This document shows, piece by piece, positions 1-7,027 of a DNA stretch of 64,000 nucleotides. Below the pieces are notes generated by a model. That model ran no database searches, was not told the origin of the DNA, and worked only from the letters and a program-made list of their open reading frames with translations. The translations under genes and the position numbers were made by a program. The first letter of the stretch is position 1, and the number at the start of each line of letters is the position of its first letter. Origin of the DNA: a virus; the IMG/VR virus record IMGVR_UViG_3300042938_001544, positions 1-64,000 of that record; one strand, 5' to 3'.

Positions 1-2
1 AT

Positions 3-89
3 ATGATGGGGTATATTAATAACTACCGTCACATCAATCGTTTACCACAAAATTGTATCAGAGTACAAATCGAACATACTGTAAACTGA
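3..89 (+). CDS. C-terminal end of an upstream protein (partial)
   Basis: An open frame enters from the left edge and stops with TGA at 87-89. Its last residues read like ordinary protein (PQNCIRVQIEHTVN). The true start lies outside the window, and the in-frame ATGs at 3 and 6 are probably internal. No function can be given from 28 residues. Confidence 0.45.
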   Translation: MMGYINNYRHINRLPQNCIRVQIEHTVN

Positions 90-119
90 TAATAAATAAA
101 CAGATAAATAAAACGAAAA

Positions 120-461
120 ATGAAGGTCAATAATAGCGAGTTAAGTGGGAAAGTAATCAGAAATAATGAGACGTATATTGTTGAGGACAATACGTTTCTT
201 AATAATTTAGTGTTATCTAAAACAACACTACATCCTGGTAAAGAAACTACAGGACACTCTCACGAAGGTCTTGAAGAAGTTTATTTCTTTATCAAAGGTG
301 AGGGTAAGATGTTGTTAAAAACAGAAACTACTGAAACTAACCTATCGGTTGGTGAAGGTGACATCGTATTGATTCCTGATGGAGCTTTCCACAAGGTTTT
401 CAATCACGAAGGAAAAGAAGATTTAGAATTTGTTTGCGTATTCCAAAAGTACGAAAGATAA
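120..461 (+). CDS. Small cupin-domain protein
   Basis: A 113-residue single-domain cupin. Both conserved cupin motifs are visible: TGHSHEGLEEVYFFIKGEG around residues 41-60, with two His and a Glu as metal ligands, and GDIVLIPDGAFHKVFN around 80-95, with the third His. Such small cupins bind a metal and act as isomerases, dioxygenases or sugar-binding proteins, and the fold alone does not say which. The stop overlaps the next ATG (TAATG), so the two genes are translationally coupled. Family confident; substrate unknown. Confidence 0.88.
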   Translation: MKVNNSELSGKVIRNNETYIVEDNTFLNNLVLSKTTLHPGKETTGHSHEGLEEVYFFIKGEGKMLLKTETTETNLSVGEGDIVLIPDGAFHKVFNHEGKEDLEFVCVFQKYER

Positions 462-979
462 TGAATATTTTCATTTTAGATTGGGATGTTAAAAAGTGTA
501 CTCAGTATCATGTTGACAAACACGTAGTCAAGATGATACTTGAAACCGCACAATTATTGTGTGGTGTTCATCATGTGACTGACGAAGTAACGACCAAGTA
601 CCGACCAAGTACCGACCAAGTACCGTACAAGTTGTCACATAAAAACCATCCTTGCGCAATTTGGGCTCGTAAGAGTTTATCTAATTATTTGTACTTGTGT
701 GAATTGGGATTAGAATTATCTAAAGAGTATACTCATAGGTACGGTAAACAACATAAATCAGAAATGGTTATTTTATGGTGTATTATGAATAAACCTAACA
801 TTCCTGATATTGGATTTACAGAACCTGCCAAGGCGATGCCTGACGAGTTTAAAGTGGATTCTGTTGTAGAATCCTACAGAAATTATTACATGGGGGCTAA
901 ATCTGATTTGGCCGCTTGGAAAAACAGAGAAAAACCTTTTTGGTTTGAAAAAAAAGAATTAAATTTGCAGTATGATTAA
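461..979 (+). CDS. Conserved phage protein with MNIFxLDxD N-terminus, unknown function
   Basis: 172 residues from the ATG at 461, chosen because it overlaps the cupin stop (TAATG) and starts the conserved block MNIFILDWDVKKCTQYHVDK, followed by HVVKMILETAQLL. I know this N-terminal block from uncharacterised proteins in many T4-like phages; the His/Cys/Asp pattern hints at metal binding, but no activity is established. Codons near 591-623 contain an 11-bp unit repeated three times, read in three different frames. An in-frame start at 434 is possible but would lie inside the cupin gene. Confidence 0.8.
   Translation: MNIFILDWDVKKCTQYHVDKHVVKMILETAQLLCGVHHVTDEVTTKYRPSTDQVPYKLSHKNHPCAIWARKSLSNYLYLCELGLELSKEYTHRYGKQHKSEMVILWCIMNKPNIPDIGFTEPAKAMPDEFKVDSVVESYRNYYMGAKSDLAAWKNREKPFWFEKKELNLQYD
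591..623 (+). repeat. 11-bp direct repeat x3 inside a coding region
   Basis: The unit CGACCAAGTAC occurs three times head to tail. Because 11 is not a multiple of 3, each copy is read in a different frame (roughly TKYR, PSTD, QVP), and only the total of 33 bp keeps the frame. This looks like slippage tolerated in a loop of the protein. Confidence 0.85.
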
Positions 980-1634
980 GATAGATAAAGACTTTAAAGG
1001 TGATGTGTGGATTTTTTCGGACCCACACTACAACCACAAGAATATATGTCGTGGTGTAACGGCATGGCGTTTACCTGATGGGACGGTCCCTGTTTCGCAA
1101 ACTCGTGATTTCGAAACTATCGATAAGATGAACGCGACAATAGTGAATAACATCAACGAAAATGTGATGCAAGATGATATTTTAATTTGTCTTGGTGATT
1201 GGAGTTTCGGAGGTTTTGAATCAATCAAAGAATTTTGGGATAGAATTGTTTGTAAAAACATTCACCTTATTTTAGGTAACCATGACCACCACATTGAAAA
1301 TAACCGAGACGGTTGTCAGGGGTATTTCAAAAGTGTCTCTCACTACAACACTTTAAAAATTGATGAACACACATTCCGTTTGATGCACTACCCGATAAGT
1401 TCTTGGGATGGTTTAAACAAGGGTGTTATGCACCTTCACGGACACTGTCACTTACCAACTAGTTTACGTTTAGGTAAAGGACAACGATTAGATGTTGGTA
1501 TGGATGGTCATCCAGAATTTCGACCATACAATATTCGACGTGAAGTTGTCCCTATGTTACGACACAGAGATAAAGTATCTGAGATGGATAATGACCATCA
1601 CACCGATGAAATAATTAACAAAGATAAAGGATAA
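972..1634 (+). CDS. Calcineurin-like metallophosphoesterase
   Basis: 220 residues carrying the ordered metallophosphoesterase motifs: IFSDPHYNH (Asp/His), CLGDWSFGG (GD), LILGNHDHH (GNHD), MHYP and HLHGHCHLP (GHxH). All two-metal ligands appear intact, so it is probably an active phosphodiesterase or phosphatase in the cytoplasm. It overlaps the preceding gene by 8 bp. Its position just upstream of an RNA ligase suggests trimming of 2',3'-cyclic or other phosphate ends during RNA repair, but that is inference; a role in nucleotide signalling is also possible. The overlapping minus-strand frame 1028-1261 is a shadow. Confidence 0.92.
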   Translation: MIKIDKDFKGDVWIFSDPHYNHKNICRGVTAWRLPDGTVPVSQTRDFETIDKMNATIVNNINENVMQDDILICLGDWSFGGFESIKEFWDRIVCKNIHLILGNHDHHIENNRDGCQGYFKSVSHYNTLKIDEHTFRLMHYPISSWDGLNKGVMHLHGHCHLPTSLRLGKGQRLDVGMDGHPEFRPYNIRREVVPMLRHRDKVSEMDNDHHTDEIINKDKG

Positions 1635-1638
1635 GAAC

Positions 1639-1911
1639 ATGAAACACGATAAAGACATTTTAATTTGTAGTTGTCATTCAACTGACCATCAATTAATTGT
1701 TCTATACGAACAAGATGAGGATTTTCCGATGGTATATTTCCACATTCACTTGAATGAAAGACCTTTTTGGAAAAGATTGGTTTATGGTGTAAAATATATT
1801 TTTGGAAGAAAATCTAGATATGGGGCTTTTGATGAATTTATATTTAATCACGACGATGCTCACAAAATTGAAAGAATTTTAGAATATTTGCGAGATGAAA
1901 AAACCGTGTAA
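1639..1911 (+). CDS. Small conserved phage protein, unknown function
   Basis: 90 residues. The core NERPFWKRLVYGVKYIFGRK is a pattern I have seen in uncharacterised phage proteins; it is basic and aromatic, with alternating hydrophobics that suggest a small beta-sheet fold with a basic face. It lies 4 bp after the phosphoesterase and overlaps the next gene by 17 bp, so it belongs to the same operon. No function can be assigned. Confidence 0.8.
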   Translation: MKHDKDILICSCHSTDHQLIVLYEQDEDFPMVYFHIHLNERPFWKRLVYGVKYIFGRKSRYGAFDEFIFNHDDAHKIERILEYLRDEKTV

Positions 1912-2101
1912 GGAATGTCCTTGGGTTGTTAAAAACAAACATAACGAAATGATTACTAATCATTCGATAAAACATAATAAACCCCATAATTGTCATATGA
2001 TATCACCTGAAAAAAGAGGTGGGTTATGGGAGATAAAAGAAGAAACTAAATGTATAGGGAGAAAATTATATGAACACAGAGAGAAAGTTAGCAAGTATTA
2101 G
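1895..2101 (+). CDS. Small Cys/His-rich protein, probably zinc-binding (DUF6283-like)
   Basis: 68 residues starting MKKPCKECPWVVKNKHN with later NCHM and KCIG. The CxxCPW motif and later Cys/His residues resemble the small phage and bacterial DUF6283 type. The residues could form one zinc site. It overlaps both neighbours (17 bp upstream, 32 bp into the RNA ligase). Function unknown; family match moderate. Confidence 0.72.
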   Translation: MKKPCKECPWVVKNKHNEMITNHSIKHNKPHNCHMISPEKRGGLWEIKEETKCIGRKLYEHREKVSKY

Positions 2102-3092
2102 AATTATCAGCGACATCCAACCTATTGAGGGGGCAGATGTAATTGAATTGGCAATTGTTGACAGTTGGAAGGTTGTTGTTGCTAAGAATGTCGGACATAA
2201 AGTAGGTGATATGGTTATCTACTGTGAAATTGATTCATTCTTACCAATCAGAGATGAGTTTGAATTCTTAAGAAAGACTTCGTATAAAAAAATGTCTGAC
2301 GGAGCGGAAGGATTTCGTTTAAAAACAATTAAAATGAGAGGACAAGTTTCTCAAGGATTAATCTTACCAATGTCTGTTGTAGAATATACTAACGTAGGTT
2401 TTGAAGTTGGTATGGATGTAACTAATTTATTAGGAATTAGTAAATACGAACCACCAATCCCTGCTGAATTATCAGGTAAAGTGAAAGGTTTATTCCCATC
2501 TTTCTTACGTAAGACTGATGAGGAAAGAGTTCAAAACTTGACAAAAGAATATGAACAATACAAATCATTAGGTCGTAAATTTTACGTAACAGAAAAATTG
2601 GATGGTTCTTCCGCAACGTTCTACTACAATGATGGGGTATTTGGCGTTTGTTCTAGAAATTTGGAATTACTTGAGACTGAAGGTAACACTTTTTGGAAAG
2701 TTGCTCGTGAATTAGATTTGGAAAATAAAATGAGAGACTTCGGGGTTAATATCTCACTTCAAGGAGAATTAATTGGTGAAGGTATTCAAGGGAATCCTTA
2801 CAAAATAAAAGGTCAAACTGTGAAATTCTTTAATTTGTTTGACATTGATTTACAAGTATACCATTCTTTGGCTCATTTAGATAGAGCTCTTGGTATTATG
2901 GGGATTAAAATGGTTCCAATTGTTGATGAGTTTTTCGTATTACCTGACACTATTGAAGAGTTATTGAAATACGCCGAAGACAAATCTGTGTTGAATTCAA
3001 AATTTGATAGAGAAGGGGTTGTTATTCGTTCTAATGATAGAACAATCAGTTTCAAAGTTATCAGTAATAAATTCTTATTAAACGAGAAGTAA
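2070..3092 (+). CDS. RNA ligase with N-terminal OB-like domain (DRB0094/Rnl2-type)
   Basis: 340 residues. An N-terminal domain (about 1-105) of OB-like beta pattern precedes a nucleotidyltransferase domain. Motif I is EKLDGSS with the adenylated lysine at about K176; later LQGELIGEG (motif IIIa/IV region), DREGVVIRS and ISFKVIS (motif V, K) complete the ligase set. This architecture matches DRB0094-type ATP-dependent RNA ligases, which can join 3'-OH and 5'-phosphate RNA ends. It would act in the cytoplasm on broken host or phage RNAs. The start is inside the preceding gene and the stop overlaps the next ATG. It may form a repair set with the phosphoesterase at 972 and the second ligase at 3338. 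Confidence 0.92.
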   Translation: MNTERKLASIRIISDIQPIEGADVIELAIVDSWKVVVAKNVGHKVGDMVIYCEIDSFLPIRDEFEFLRKTSYKKMSDGAEGFRLKTIKMRGQVSQGLILPMSVVEYTNVGFEVGMDVTNLLGISKYEPPIPAELSGKVKGLFPSFLRKTDEERVQNLTKEYEQYKSLGRKFYVTEKLDGSSATFYYNDGVFGVCSRNLELLETEGNTFWKVARELDLENKMRDFGVNISLQGELIGEGIQGNPYKIKGQTVKFFNLFDIDLQVYHSLAHLDRALGIMGIKMVPIVDEFFVLPDTIEELLKYAEDKSVLNSKFDREGVVIRSNDRTISFKVISNKFLLNEK

Positions 3093-3310
3093 TGGAAGAG
3101 AAGAAAATAAGAAAAACTATAATTCACGAGGAACTTAATGAGAAACAACAGGAAATGTATGATGAATGGTTATTACACATTAAAGCAATTTATGGTGAAT
3201 ATGGTGCATTCACTTGGAAAGTAACCCCAACAGGAATTGGGAGTGGTCTTGTGGTTTATAGTCACAAAACAAAAACAGAATTAGATTTAACCGACGTTGA
3301 TAGTTGGTAA
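3092..3310 (+). CDS. Hypothetical protein, 72 residues
   Basis: Starts on the A of the ligase stop codon (TAATG). Charged N-terminus (MEEKKIRKTIIHEELNEKQQ), then a compact mixed segment. I do not recognise it. The coupling to the RNA ligase suggests cotranscription and possibly an accessory role. The -33 element of the promoter for the next gene overlaps its last codons. Confidence 0.7.
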   Translation: MEEKKIRKTIIHEELNEKQQEMYDEWLLHIKAIYGEYGAFTWKVTPTGIGSGLVVYSHKTKTELDLTDVDSW

Positions 3311-3333
3311 TTAATAAAAAAGTATTACCTTTG
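3304..3333 (+). promoter_or_regulatory. Host-type (Bacteroidetes) promoter for the Rnl1-like ligase, leaderless start
   Basis: TTG at 3304-3306, 19-nt spacer, TACCTTTG at 3326-3333. This matches the Bacteroidetes housekeeping consensus TTTG-N19-TAnnTTTG. The ATG at 3338 is only 4 nt past the -7 element, so the predicted transcript is leaderless or nearly so. Confidence 0.8.
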
Positions 3334-3337
3334 TGGT

Positions 3338-4420
3338 ATGTTAGAAAGATTGAACAAATATTATGATGAGGGTTTGGTACAAAAACAATCGCACCCAACC
3401 CTTCCTTTAACTATATGGAACTACACTCCAAAAGTACAATATGGGGTGACTGGTGACCAATATAAGTTATGGGATGATATCACTGTGCAATGCCGAGGTT
3501 TAGTTACCGATGATAACGGAGTTGTGGTTGCAAGACCATTTAAAAAATTCTTTAACATAGAAGAAAACCGACATACCTCAACTTCAGATTTTGAAGTATA
3601 TGAAAAAATGGACGGTTCTTTAGGAATCCTATTCAACTATAAAGGAGAATGGGTTCTTGCAACTCGTGGTTCTTTCACTTCTGACCAGGCGGTTAAAGGT
3701 ACTGAGTTACTTCAGAAATACGACTATAATAAATTACATTCTGATTACACTTATTTGTTTGAGATAATCTATCCTGAAAACAGAATAGTTTGTTCTTATG
3801 ATTTTGAGGATTTAGTTTTATTAGGGATGATACACACTGAAAGTGGTGTTGAGGTTGATATCCATTTAGGTAATAATAACGATGTTAGGTTTAAAAATTT
3901 ATTAAATAATCTTGAGTTAAACATTGTTAAAAAATACGACGGTATCAAAGATTATACTTTTTTGAAACGTATGATAGCAGATTCTAAAGAGGGTTTTGTT
4001 GTTAGATTTTCAAATGGTAATAGGATGAAAATAAAAGGTGAAGAATACCTTCGTCTTCATAAAATAATGACTAACGTATCTACAACTGCGGTTTGGGAAG
4101 TTTTAAGTTCTGGTGGTGATATGGAGGAAATAATAAAAGATGTTCCTGATGAGTTCTACAAGAAAATAAAAATGTATGTTCAGGAACTGAATTATCAGTT
4201 TTATCGTTATTCAGAATATGCTGGTAAGACTCATGATTATTTCCGATACGGTAAGTATGGTGATAACGAAAAAGAATATAGTAAAAAAGAATTTGCAGAA
4301 CATTTGGTAAAATGTGATGTTCATCCTAAAGTAAAATCTATCTGTTTTGCTATGTGGGACCAAAAACCATATGACCATATCATATGGAATTTACTCAAAC
4401 CAAAGTTTGAAAAACTATAA
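3338..4420 (+). CDS. rnlA: T4 RNA ligase 1-like enzyme
   Basis: 360 residues of the RNA_lig_T4_1 type. The catalytic motif EKMDGSLG gives the adenylated lysine at about K90; upstream CRGLV and RPFKKFFN (around 52-72) are typical of the family. Later KEGFVVRF and RMKIK supply motifs IV and V. T4 Rnl1 (374 aa) repairs tRNA cut in the anticodon loop by host anticodon nucleases, and the same defence-countering role is likely here. The gene has its own host-type promoter 4 nt upstream and a terminator directly after the stop, so it is an independent, probably early unit, unlike its late neighbours. The symbol refers to homology with T4 rnlA (gene 63). Confidence 0.94.
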   Translation: MLERLNKYYDEGLVQKQSHPTLPLTIWNYTPKVQYGVTGDQYKLWDDITVQCRGLVTDDNGVVVARPFKKFFNIEENRHTSTSDFEVYEKMDGSLGILFNYKGEWVLATRGSFTSDQAVKGTELLQKYDYNKLHSDYTYLFEIIYPENRIVCSYDFEDLVLLGMIHTESGVEVDIHLGNNNDVRFKNLLNNLELNIVKKYDGIKDYTFLKRMIADSKEGFVVRFSNGNRMKIKGEEYLRLHKIMTNVSTTAVWEVLSSGGDMEEIIKDVPDEFYKKIKMYVQELNYQFYRYSEYAGKTHDYFRYGKYGDNEKEYSKKEFAEHLVKCDVHPKVKSICFAMWDQKPYDHIIWNLLKPKFEKL

Positions 4421-4448
4421 AACACGACATAAAGTCGTGTTTTTTTTT
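4421..4448 (+). terminator. Rho-independent terminator after the Rnl1-like ligase
   Basis: Perfect 8-bp stem AACACGAC/GTCGTGTT with a 5-nt loop, followed by eight T. It directly follows the stop codon. Confidence 0.92.
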
Positions 4449-4458
4449 GTTATCATTA

Positions 4459-4465
4459 TATTTAT
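4459..4465 (+). promoter_or_regulatory. Putative late promoter element TATTTAT
   Basis: TATTTATTATAA lies 18 nt before the ATG at 4484 and directly after a terminator, where a new transcript must start. One of the set of sense-oriented TATTTAT elements. Confidence 0.65.
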
Positions 4466-4483
4466 TATAAAAAATTATTGCTA

Positions 4484-5089
4484 ATGTCAACAGAAGTTAT
4501 TGTAGCGTTTATAACAGGTGTATTAGGTCCAGTTATTCTTCTATACGCAAAAAACAAATTTGAGAAGAACAAAGAAAAACCTGATATGGTTAAAGAAGCA
4601 CTACAAGTTAGTGAATTGATTACCTCAAAGATTGAACACATCAAAGAAGAATTCAAAGCCGATAGAGTTTGGATTACTCAATTCCATAATGGAGGTCACT
4701 TTTACCCCACGGGTAAATCAATGGCAAAATTCAGTGTTATTTATGAATCTGTCGCACCATCAGTAAATTCAATCCAATTAAATTTTCAAAATATCCCTGT
4801 TAATTTATTTAGTAAGTCTATTAATCAATTATATGAAAATGATGTAATTGAAATTTCTGACTTTAAAGACGATACAATCTCAACATTTGGTTTAAAATAT
4901 ATTGCTGAAGATACAGGATGCAAATCAGGTTTCTTATTTGCAATTAAAACCATTGACGATAAATTCATTGGTACTTTAGGTATTGATTATACTAAAAGAA
5001 AAACAAAACTTGATATGGAATCTATAAATCACCTACAAGTTCATGCAACCGCAATCGGTGGAGTTCTTATGGGTCACCTAAACGGGTAA
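4484..5089 (+). CDS. Membrane-anchored GAF-like domain protein
   Basis: 201 residues from the ATG at 4484; the in-frame TTG at 4478 adds only two residues. Residues 3-23 (EVIVAFITGVLGPVILLYA) form one transmembrane helix, followed by a charged linker (KNKFEKNKEKPDMV) and a soluble domain from about residue 35. The pattern DRVWITQFHNGGHFYPTG and the later GFLFAIKT, IGTLGIDYT strands suggest a GAF/PAS-like sensor fold. It probably sits in the inner membrane with the domain in the cytoplasm. No output domain is present. Late expression is suggested by its TATTTAT element. Function unknown; fold moderate. Confidence 0.82.
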   Translation: MSTEVIVAFITGVLGPVILLYAKNKFEKNKEKPDMVKEALQVSELITSKIEHIKEEFKADRVWITQFHNGGHFYPTGKSMAKFSVIYESVAPSVNSIQLNFQNIPVNLFSKSINQLYENDVIEISDFKDDTISTFGLKYIAEDTGCKSGFLFAIKTIDDKFIGTLGIDYTKRKTKLDMESINHLQVHATAIGGVLMGHLNG

Positions 5090-5107
5090 CAATTCCGAAT
5101 CTCATTA

Positions 5108-5114
5108 TATTTAT
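5108..5114 (+). promoter_or_regulatory. Putative late promoter element TATTTAT, 4 nt from start
   Basis: TATATTTATTAAG immediately precedes the ATG at 5119. If the element is a -10, the mRNA would be leaderless or carry only a few nucleotides. Confidence 0.68.
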
Positions 5115-5118
5115 TAAG

Positions 5119-5787
5119 ATGAGACGATTCCTAAACGAAACTTTACAAACACCAAACCCTTCAGATTATACTAATACTGACTTCAAACCATTTGTTGTTG
5201 GTAGAAGTAATCCGTTATCGGATAAGATAAATCCATCCTTATTGAAGGATGTTGATACCGCAGCCAAAAAAGCCAATGTTAAGGTTAGTATTACAACCGC
5301 AGTTAGTGGCCACGATAAAGGTTCTCGACATGAAAAAGGTTTAGCCGTTGATATTGCGATGGTTAATGGACAAGGTTTTGGTAGTGAAAAAGCCGCAAAA
5401 CAAAAAGGTATTTACGATGATATTATGAGATTTGTCTCTGAATTAGAGAGTCTTGGGTATGTTAAGAATAGTGAATCAGGTAATGATAAAGCGGTTTTAA
5501 CTTTCGGATTCCCAAACCATCATCACCATGTACACGTCTCAAGAAATTCAGATACAGGGGTATCAGATAGTAACGGTAAGGTTTCACCCGAGGTTAAACC
5601 CGATTCTCAAAAAACACCTGACTCTGGTGAAAATTATGATAATATTGATTTTGAAAGCTCATCAGAGAGTAATAATGTTATTCAAAGTTTTTTAAACCCA
5701 TTATTAAACACATTAGGTTTTAAAGAAGGAGAAGAACCTACAAATAAATTGGTTGAGGATATTAAAAGAATTAAAAATTTATTATAA
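5119..5787 (+). CDS. M15/LAS-type peptidoglycan peptidase, virion-associated or lytic
   Basis: 222 residues. The SxHxxGxAxD zinc motif of LAS peptidases is seen as SRHEKGLAVDI (H71, D78), and the final ligand lies in HHHHVHVS (H139 best aligned). This is the signature of D,D-carboxypeptidases and L-Ala-D-Glu endopeptidases that cut peptide stems of peptidoglycan. There is no signal peptide, so it would need a holin or delivery with the virion. The C-terminal tail after residue 150 is low-complexity and contains QSFLNPLLNTLGFKE, closely like the C-terminus of the M23 fusion at 13879-15174. The next gene overlaps its stop by one base, making a lytic/structural pair. Confidence 0.88.
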   Translation: MRRFLNETLQTPNPSDYTNTDFKPFVVGRSNPLSDKINPSLLKDVDTAAKKANVKVSITTAVSGHDKGSRHEKGLAVDIAMVNGQGFGSEKAAKQKGIYDDIMRFVSELESLGYVKNSESGNDKAVLTFGFPNHHHHVHVSRNSDTGVSDSNGKVSPEVKPDSQKTPDSGENYDNIDFESSSESNNVIQSFLNPLLNTLGFKEGEEPTNKLVEDIKRIKNLL

Positions 5788-6410
5788 TGGAAAGATTTAT
5801 TAATCCAGCACCATACGGTAATATGAAATCATCAATAATGTCAAAATCTGTTGATTTAATTTCATACCCAAATTCAAAATTAATAAATCCATATGATGGT
5901 GTTATTGTTTTTGACAGAACTCCTTCTTGTGAAAACTTAATTAAAATTAAACATGAGTTTAATGGTGATAATGTATATTCTGAATTTTGTAATGTTGGTA
6001 AGTCATTTGTTTCACCAGGAGATAGAATAAAACAAGGTCAAATTATTGGACATTTCACTGACGATAGAATTGGGTACTCAATTAAAAACGATGATGATAA
6101 AAAATTAGACGTGTCAAAATATATGGAAGGGTTTAAACCTAAAAAAGAAGACTCTAAAAAAGAGGGACCAAAAAAAGAAGACCCTAAAAAAGAAGACCCT
6201 AAAAAAGAGATTAATAAAATTGATGTCGGTAATAAAGACGTTGGTTCTGGTAATATATTCTTAGATACTTTACTATCCCCATTTTCAATCGCAAATGATA
6301 TTACAAGTGGTGTTGGTAAAGAGATTAAGAAATCCTTTAAAGAAGATTACGGTGGTAATAAAAGACTTACAGAACAAATAGATAAGATTAAAAAAATTAT
6401 AAAGCATTAA
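5787..6410 (+). CDS. Degenerate M23-like (LytM-fold) protein with Lys/Glu/Pro repeats
   Basis: 207 residues. Residues 30-105 show the lipoyl-like beta pattern of M23 domains (INPYDGVIVFD, VSPGDRIKQGQIIGHF, RIGYSIK), but the HxxxD and HxH zinc ligands are absent, so it is probably not a peptidase. Residues about 115-140 are tandem KKEDP/KKEGP units. The C-terminal 60 residues (FLDTLLSPFSIAND through EQIDKIKKIIKH) end in an amphipathic helix resembling that of the preceding protein. It may bind peptidoglycan or a partner rather than cut it. Its start overlaps the stop of the M15 peptidase gene. Confidence 0.75.
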   Translation: MERFINPAPYGNMKSSIMSKSVDLISYPNSKLINPYDGVIVFDRTPSCENLIKIKHEFNGDNVYSEFCNVGKSFVSPGDRIKQGQIIGHFTDDRIGYSIKNDDDKKLDVSKYMEGFKPKKEDSKKEGPKKEDPKKEDPKKEINKIDVGNKDVGSGNIFLDTLLSPFSIANDITSGVGKEIKKSFKEDYGGNKRLTEQIDKIKKIIKH

Positions 6411-6440
6411 AAAACCCCCTTTTCAGGGGGTTTTGTTTTT
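6411..6440. terminator. Bidirectional terminator between convergent genes
   Basis: Stem CCCCCT/AGGGGG with a TTTC loop, flanked by A-run on the left and T-run on the right, so it can stop both the + gene ending at 6410 and the minus gene ending at 6440. Confidence 0.9.
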
Positions 6441-6622
6441 TACTTAACAGATTGAACTGAAGTGGTGTCTACTAAAGTAGAGTCTACACTGATTTTAGTT
6501 GAGTCTGTGGCTACAGATGTACTGTCTGCCGTTGTTAGAGTTTCCTCAGTTTGAGTTGATTGTCCACAAGATACCATCATCATTGTTCCTGTAACCAACA
6601 TAGCGAAAATTACTTTTTTCAT
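6440..6622 (-). CDS. Small Ser/Thr-rich lipoprotein
   Basis: 60 residues with a signal peptide (MKKVIFAMLVTGTMMM) and lipobox VSCGQ, giving a predicted lipidated Cys19 after signal peptidase II. The mature part is about 40 residues, almost entirely Thr, Ser, Asp and Val (TTADSTSVATDSTKIS and similar). It probably sits in the host outer or inner membrane. Phage lipoproteins of this size often act in superinfection exclusion, but nothing here proves it. A TATTTAT element lies upstream (6642-6652, minus), pointing to late expression. Ser/Thr density could make it an O-glycosylation substrate. Confidence 0.82.
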   Translation of the reverse strand: MKKVIFAMLVTGTMMMVSCGQSTQTEETLTTADSTSVATDSTKISVDSTLVDTTSVQSVK

Positions 6623-6641
6623 GTTATATTTGTTTTTATTG

Positions 6642-6652
6642 ATAAATAAATA
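6642..6652 (-). promoter_or_regulatory. Putative late promoter element for the lipoprotein gene
   Basis: On the minus strand the sequence reads TATTTATTTAT, two overlapping copies of TATTTAT, about 19 nt before the lipoprotein ATG at 6622. Confidence 0.6.
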
Positions 6653-6717
6653 GGTGATTGTTGACGTAAAATCAACTTATACTTTAAAATAATTCAGATT
6701 TTCTTAACAAAGTACAA

Positions 6718-6724
6718 TATTTAT
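6718..6724 (+). promoter_or_regulatory. Putative late promoter element upstream of the giant RNA
   Basis: AATATTTATATAA in the sense orientation, upstream of the three host-type promoters. It could add late transcription to the RNA gene. Confidence 0.4.
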
Positions 6725-6755
6725 ATAAAAAATAAAAAAATATACTGTTTAGGTA

Positions 6756-6785
6756 TTGTCAGAACAGTTTTTTTTATTATCTTTG
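6756..6785 (+). promoter_or_regulatory. Host-type promoter P1 of the giant RNA region
   Basis: TTG at 6756-6758, 19-nt spacer, TATCTTTG at 6778-6785. The first of three tandem promoters of the same class pointing into the RNA gene. Confidence 0.75.
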
Positions 6786-6864
6786 TAAAACAATTCGGGG
6801 TTAGGTTGACAATCTGTTATAAAATCGTGGTTTCCTAAGACTGAAAAAAAAAACAAAAAAAAGA

Positions 6865-6896
6865 TTTGGTAAATCGAAAAACTTTACCTACCTTTG
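6865..6896 (+). promoter_or_regulatory. Host-type promoter P2 of the giant RNA region
   Basis: TTTG at 6865-6868, 20-nt spacer, TACCTTTG at 6889-6896. The 36 nt around it are nearly identical to P3 (GATTTGGTAAATC...TTTACCTACCTTTG), so one is a duplicate of the other. Confidence 0.8.
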
Positions 6897-6905
6897 TACA
6901 ACAAA

Positions 6906-6937
6906 AGAGATAGACAACGATTCAGATACAAATCTCT
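6906..6937 (+). promoter_or_regulatory. Hairpin presenting a 16-nt element shared with the small RNA at 29.6 kb
   Basis: AGAGAT (6906-6911) pairs with ATCTCT (6932-6937). The loop carries AACGATTCAGATACAA (6916-6931), which is identical to a segment of the minus-strand small RNA (complement of 29694-29709). The hairpin is near the 5' end of any transcript from P2 and is followed by an A-run, not a T-run, so it is not a + strand terminator. Confidence 0.7.
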
Positions 6938-6955
6938 AAAAAAAATAAAAAAAGA

Positions 6956-6987
6956 TTTGGTAAATCAAAAAAGTTTACCTACCTTTG
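6956..6987 (+). promoter_or_regulatory. Host-type promoter P3, proximal promoter of the giant RNA
   Basis: TTTG at 6956-6959, 20-nt spacer, TACCTTTG at 6980-6987. The predicted start is near 6993-6996, about 20 nt before the boxA-like sequence. Confidence 0.8.
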
Positions 6988-7012
6988 TAAAACAAATCGG
7001 AAACGTCCGAAG

Positions 7013-7027
7013 AAGTTCTTTGACATA
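7013..7027 (+). promoter_or_regulatory. boxA-like antitermination element in the giant RNA leader
   Basis: AAGTTCTTTGACATA resembles the rRNA-leader boxA (E. coli GCTCTTTAACA). The tmRNA leader on the opposite strand contains the near-identical AGTTCTTTAACATA (complement of 8797-8810). In rRNA operons boxA recruits Nus factors to keep RNA polymerase elongating through untranslated structured RNA, and that need fits here. Confidence 0.62.

Noticed and set aside
5787-6410. Active M23 endopeptidase
   Set aside because: The beta fold is recognisable but the HxxxD and HxH zinc ligands are absent.
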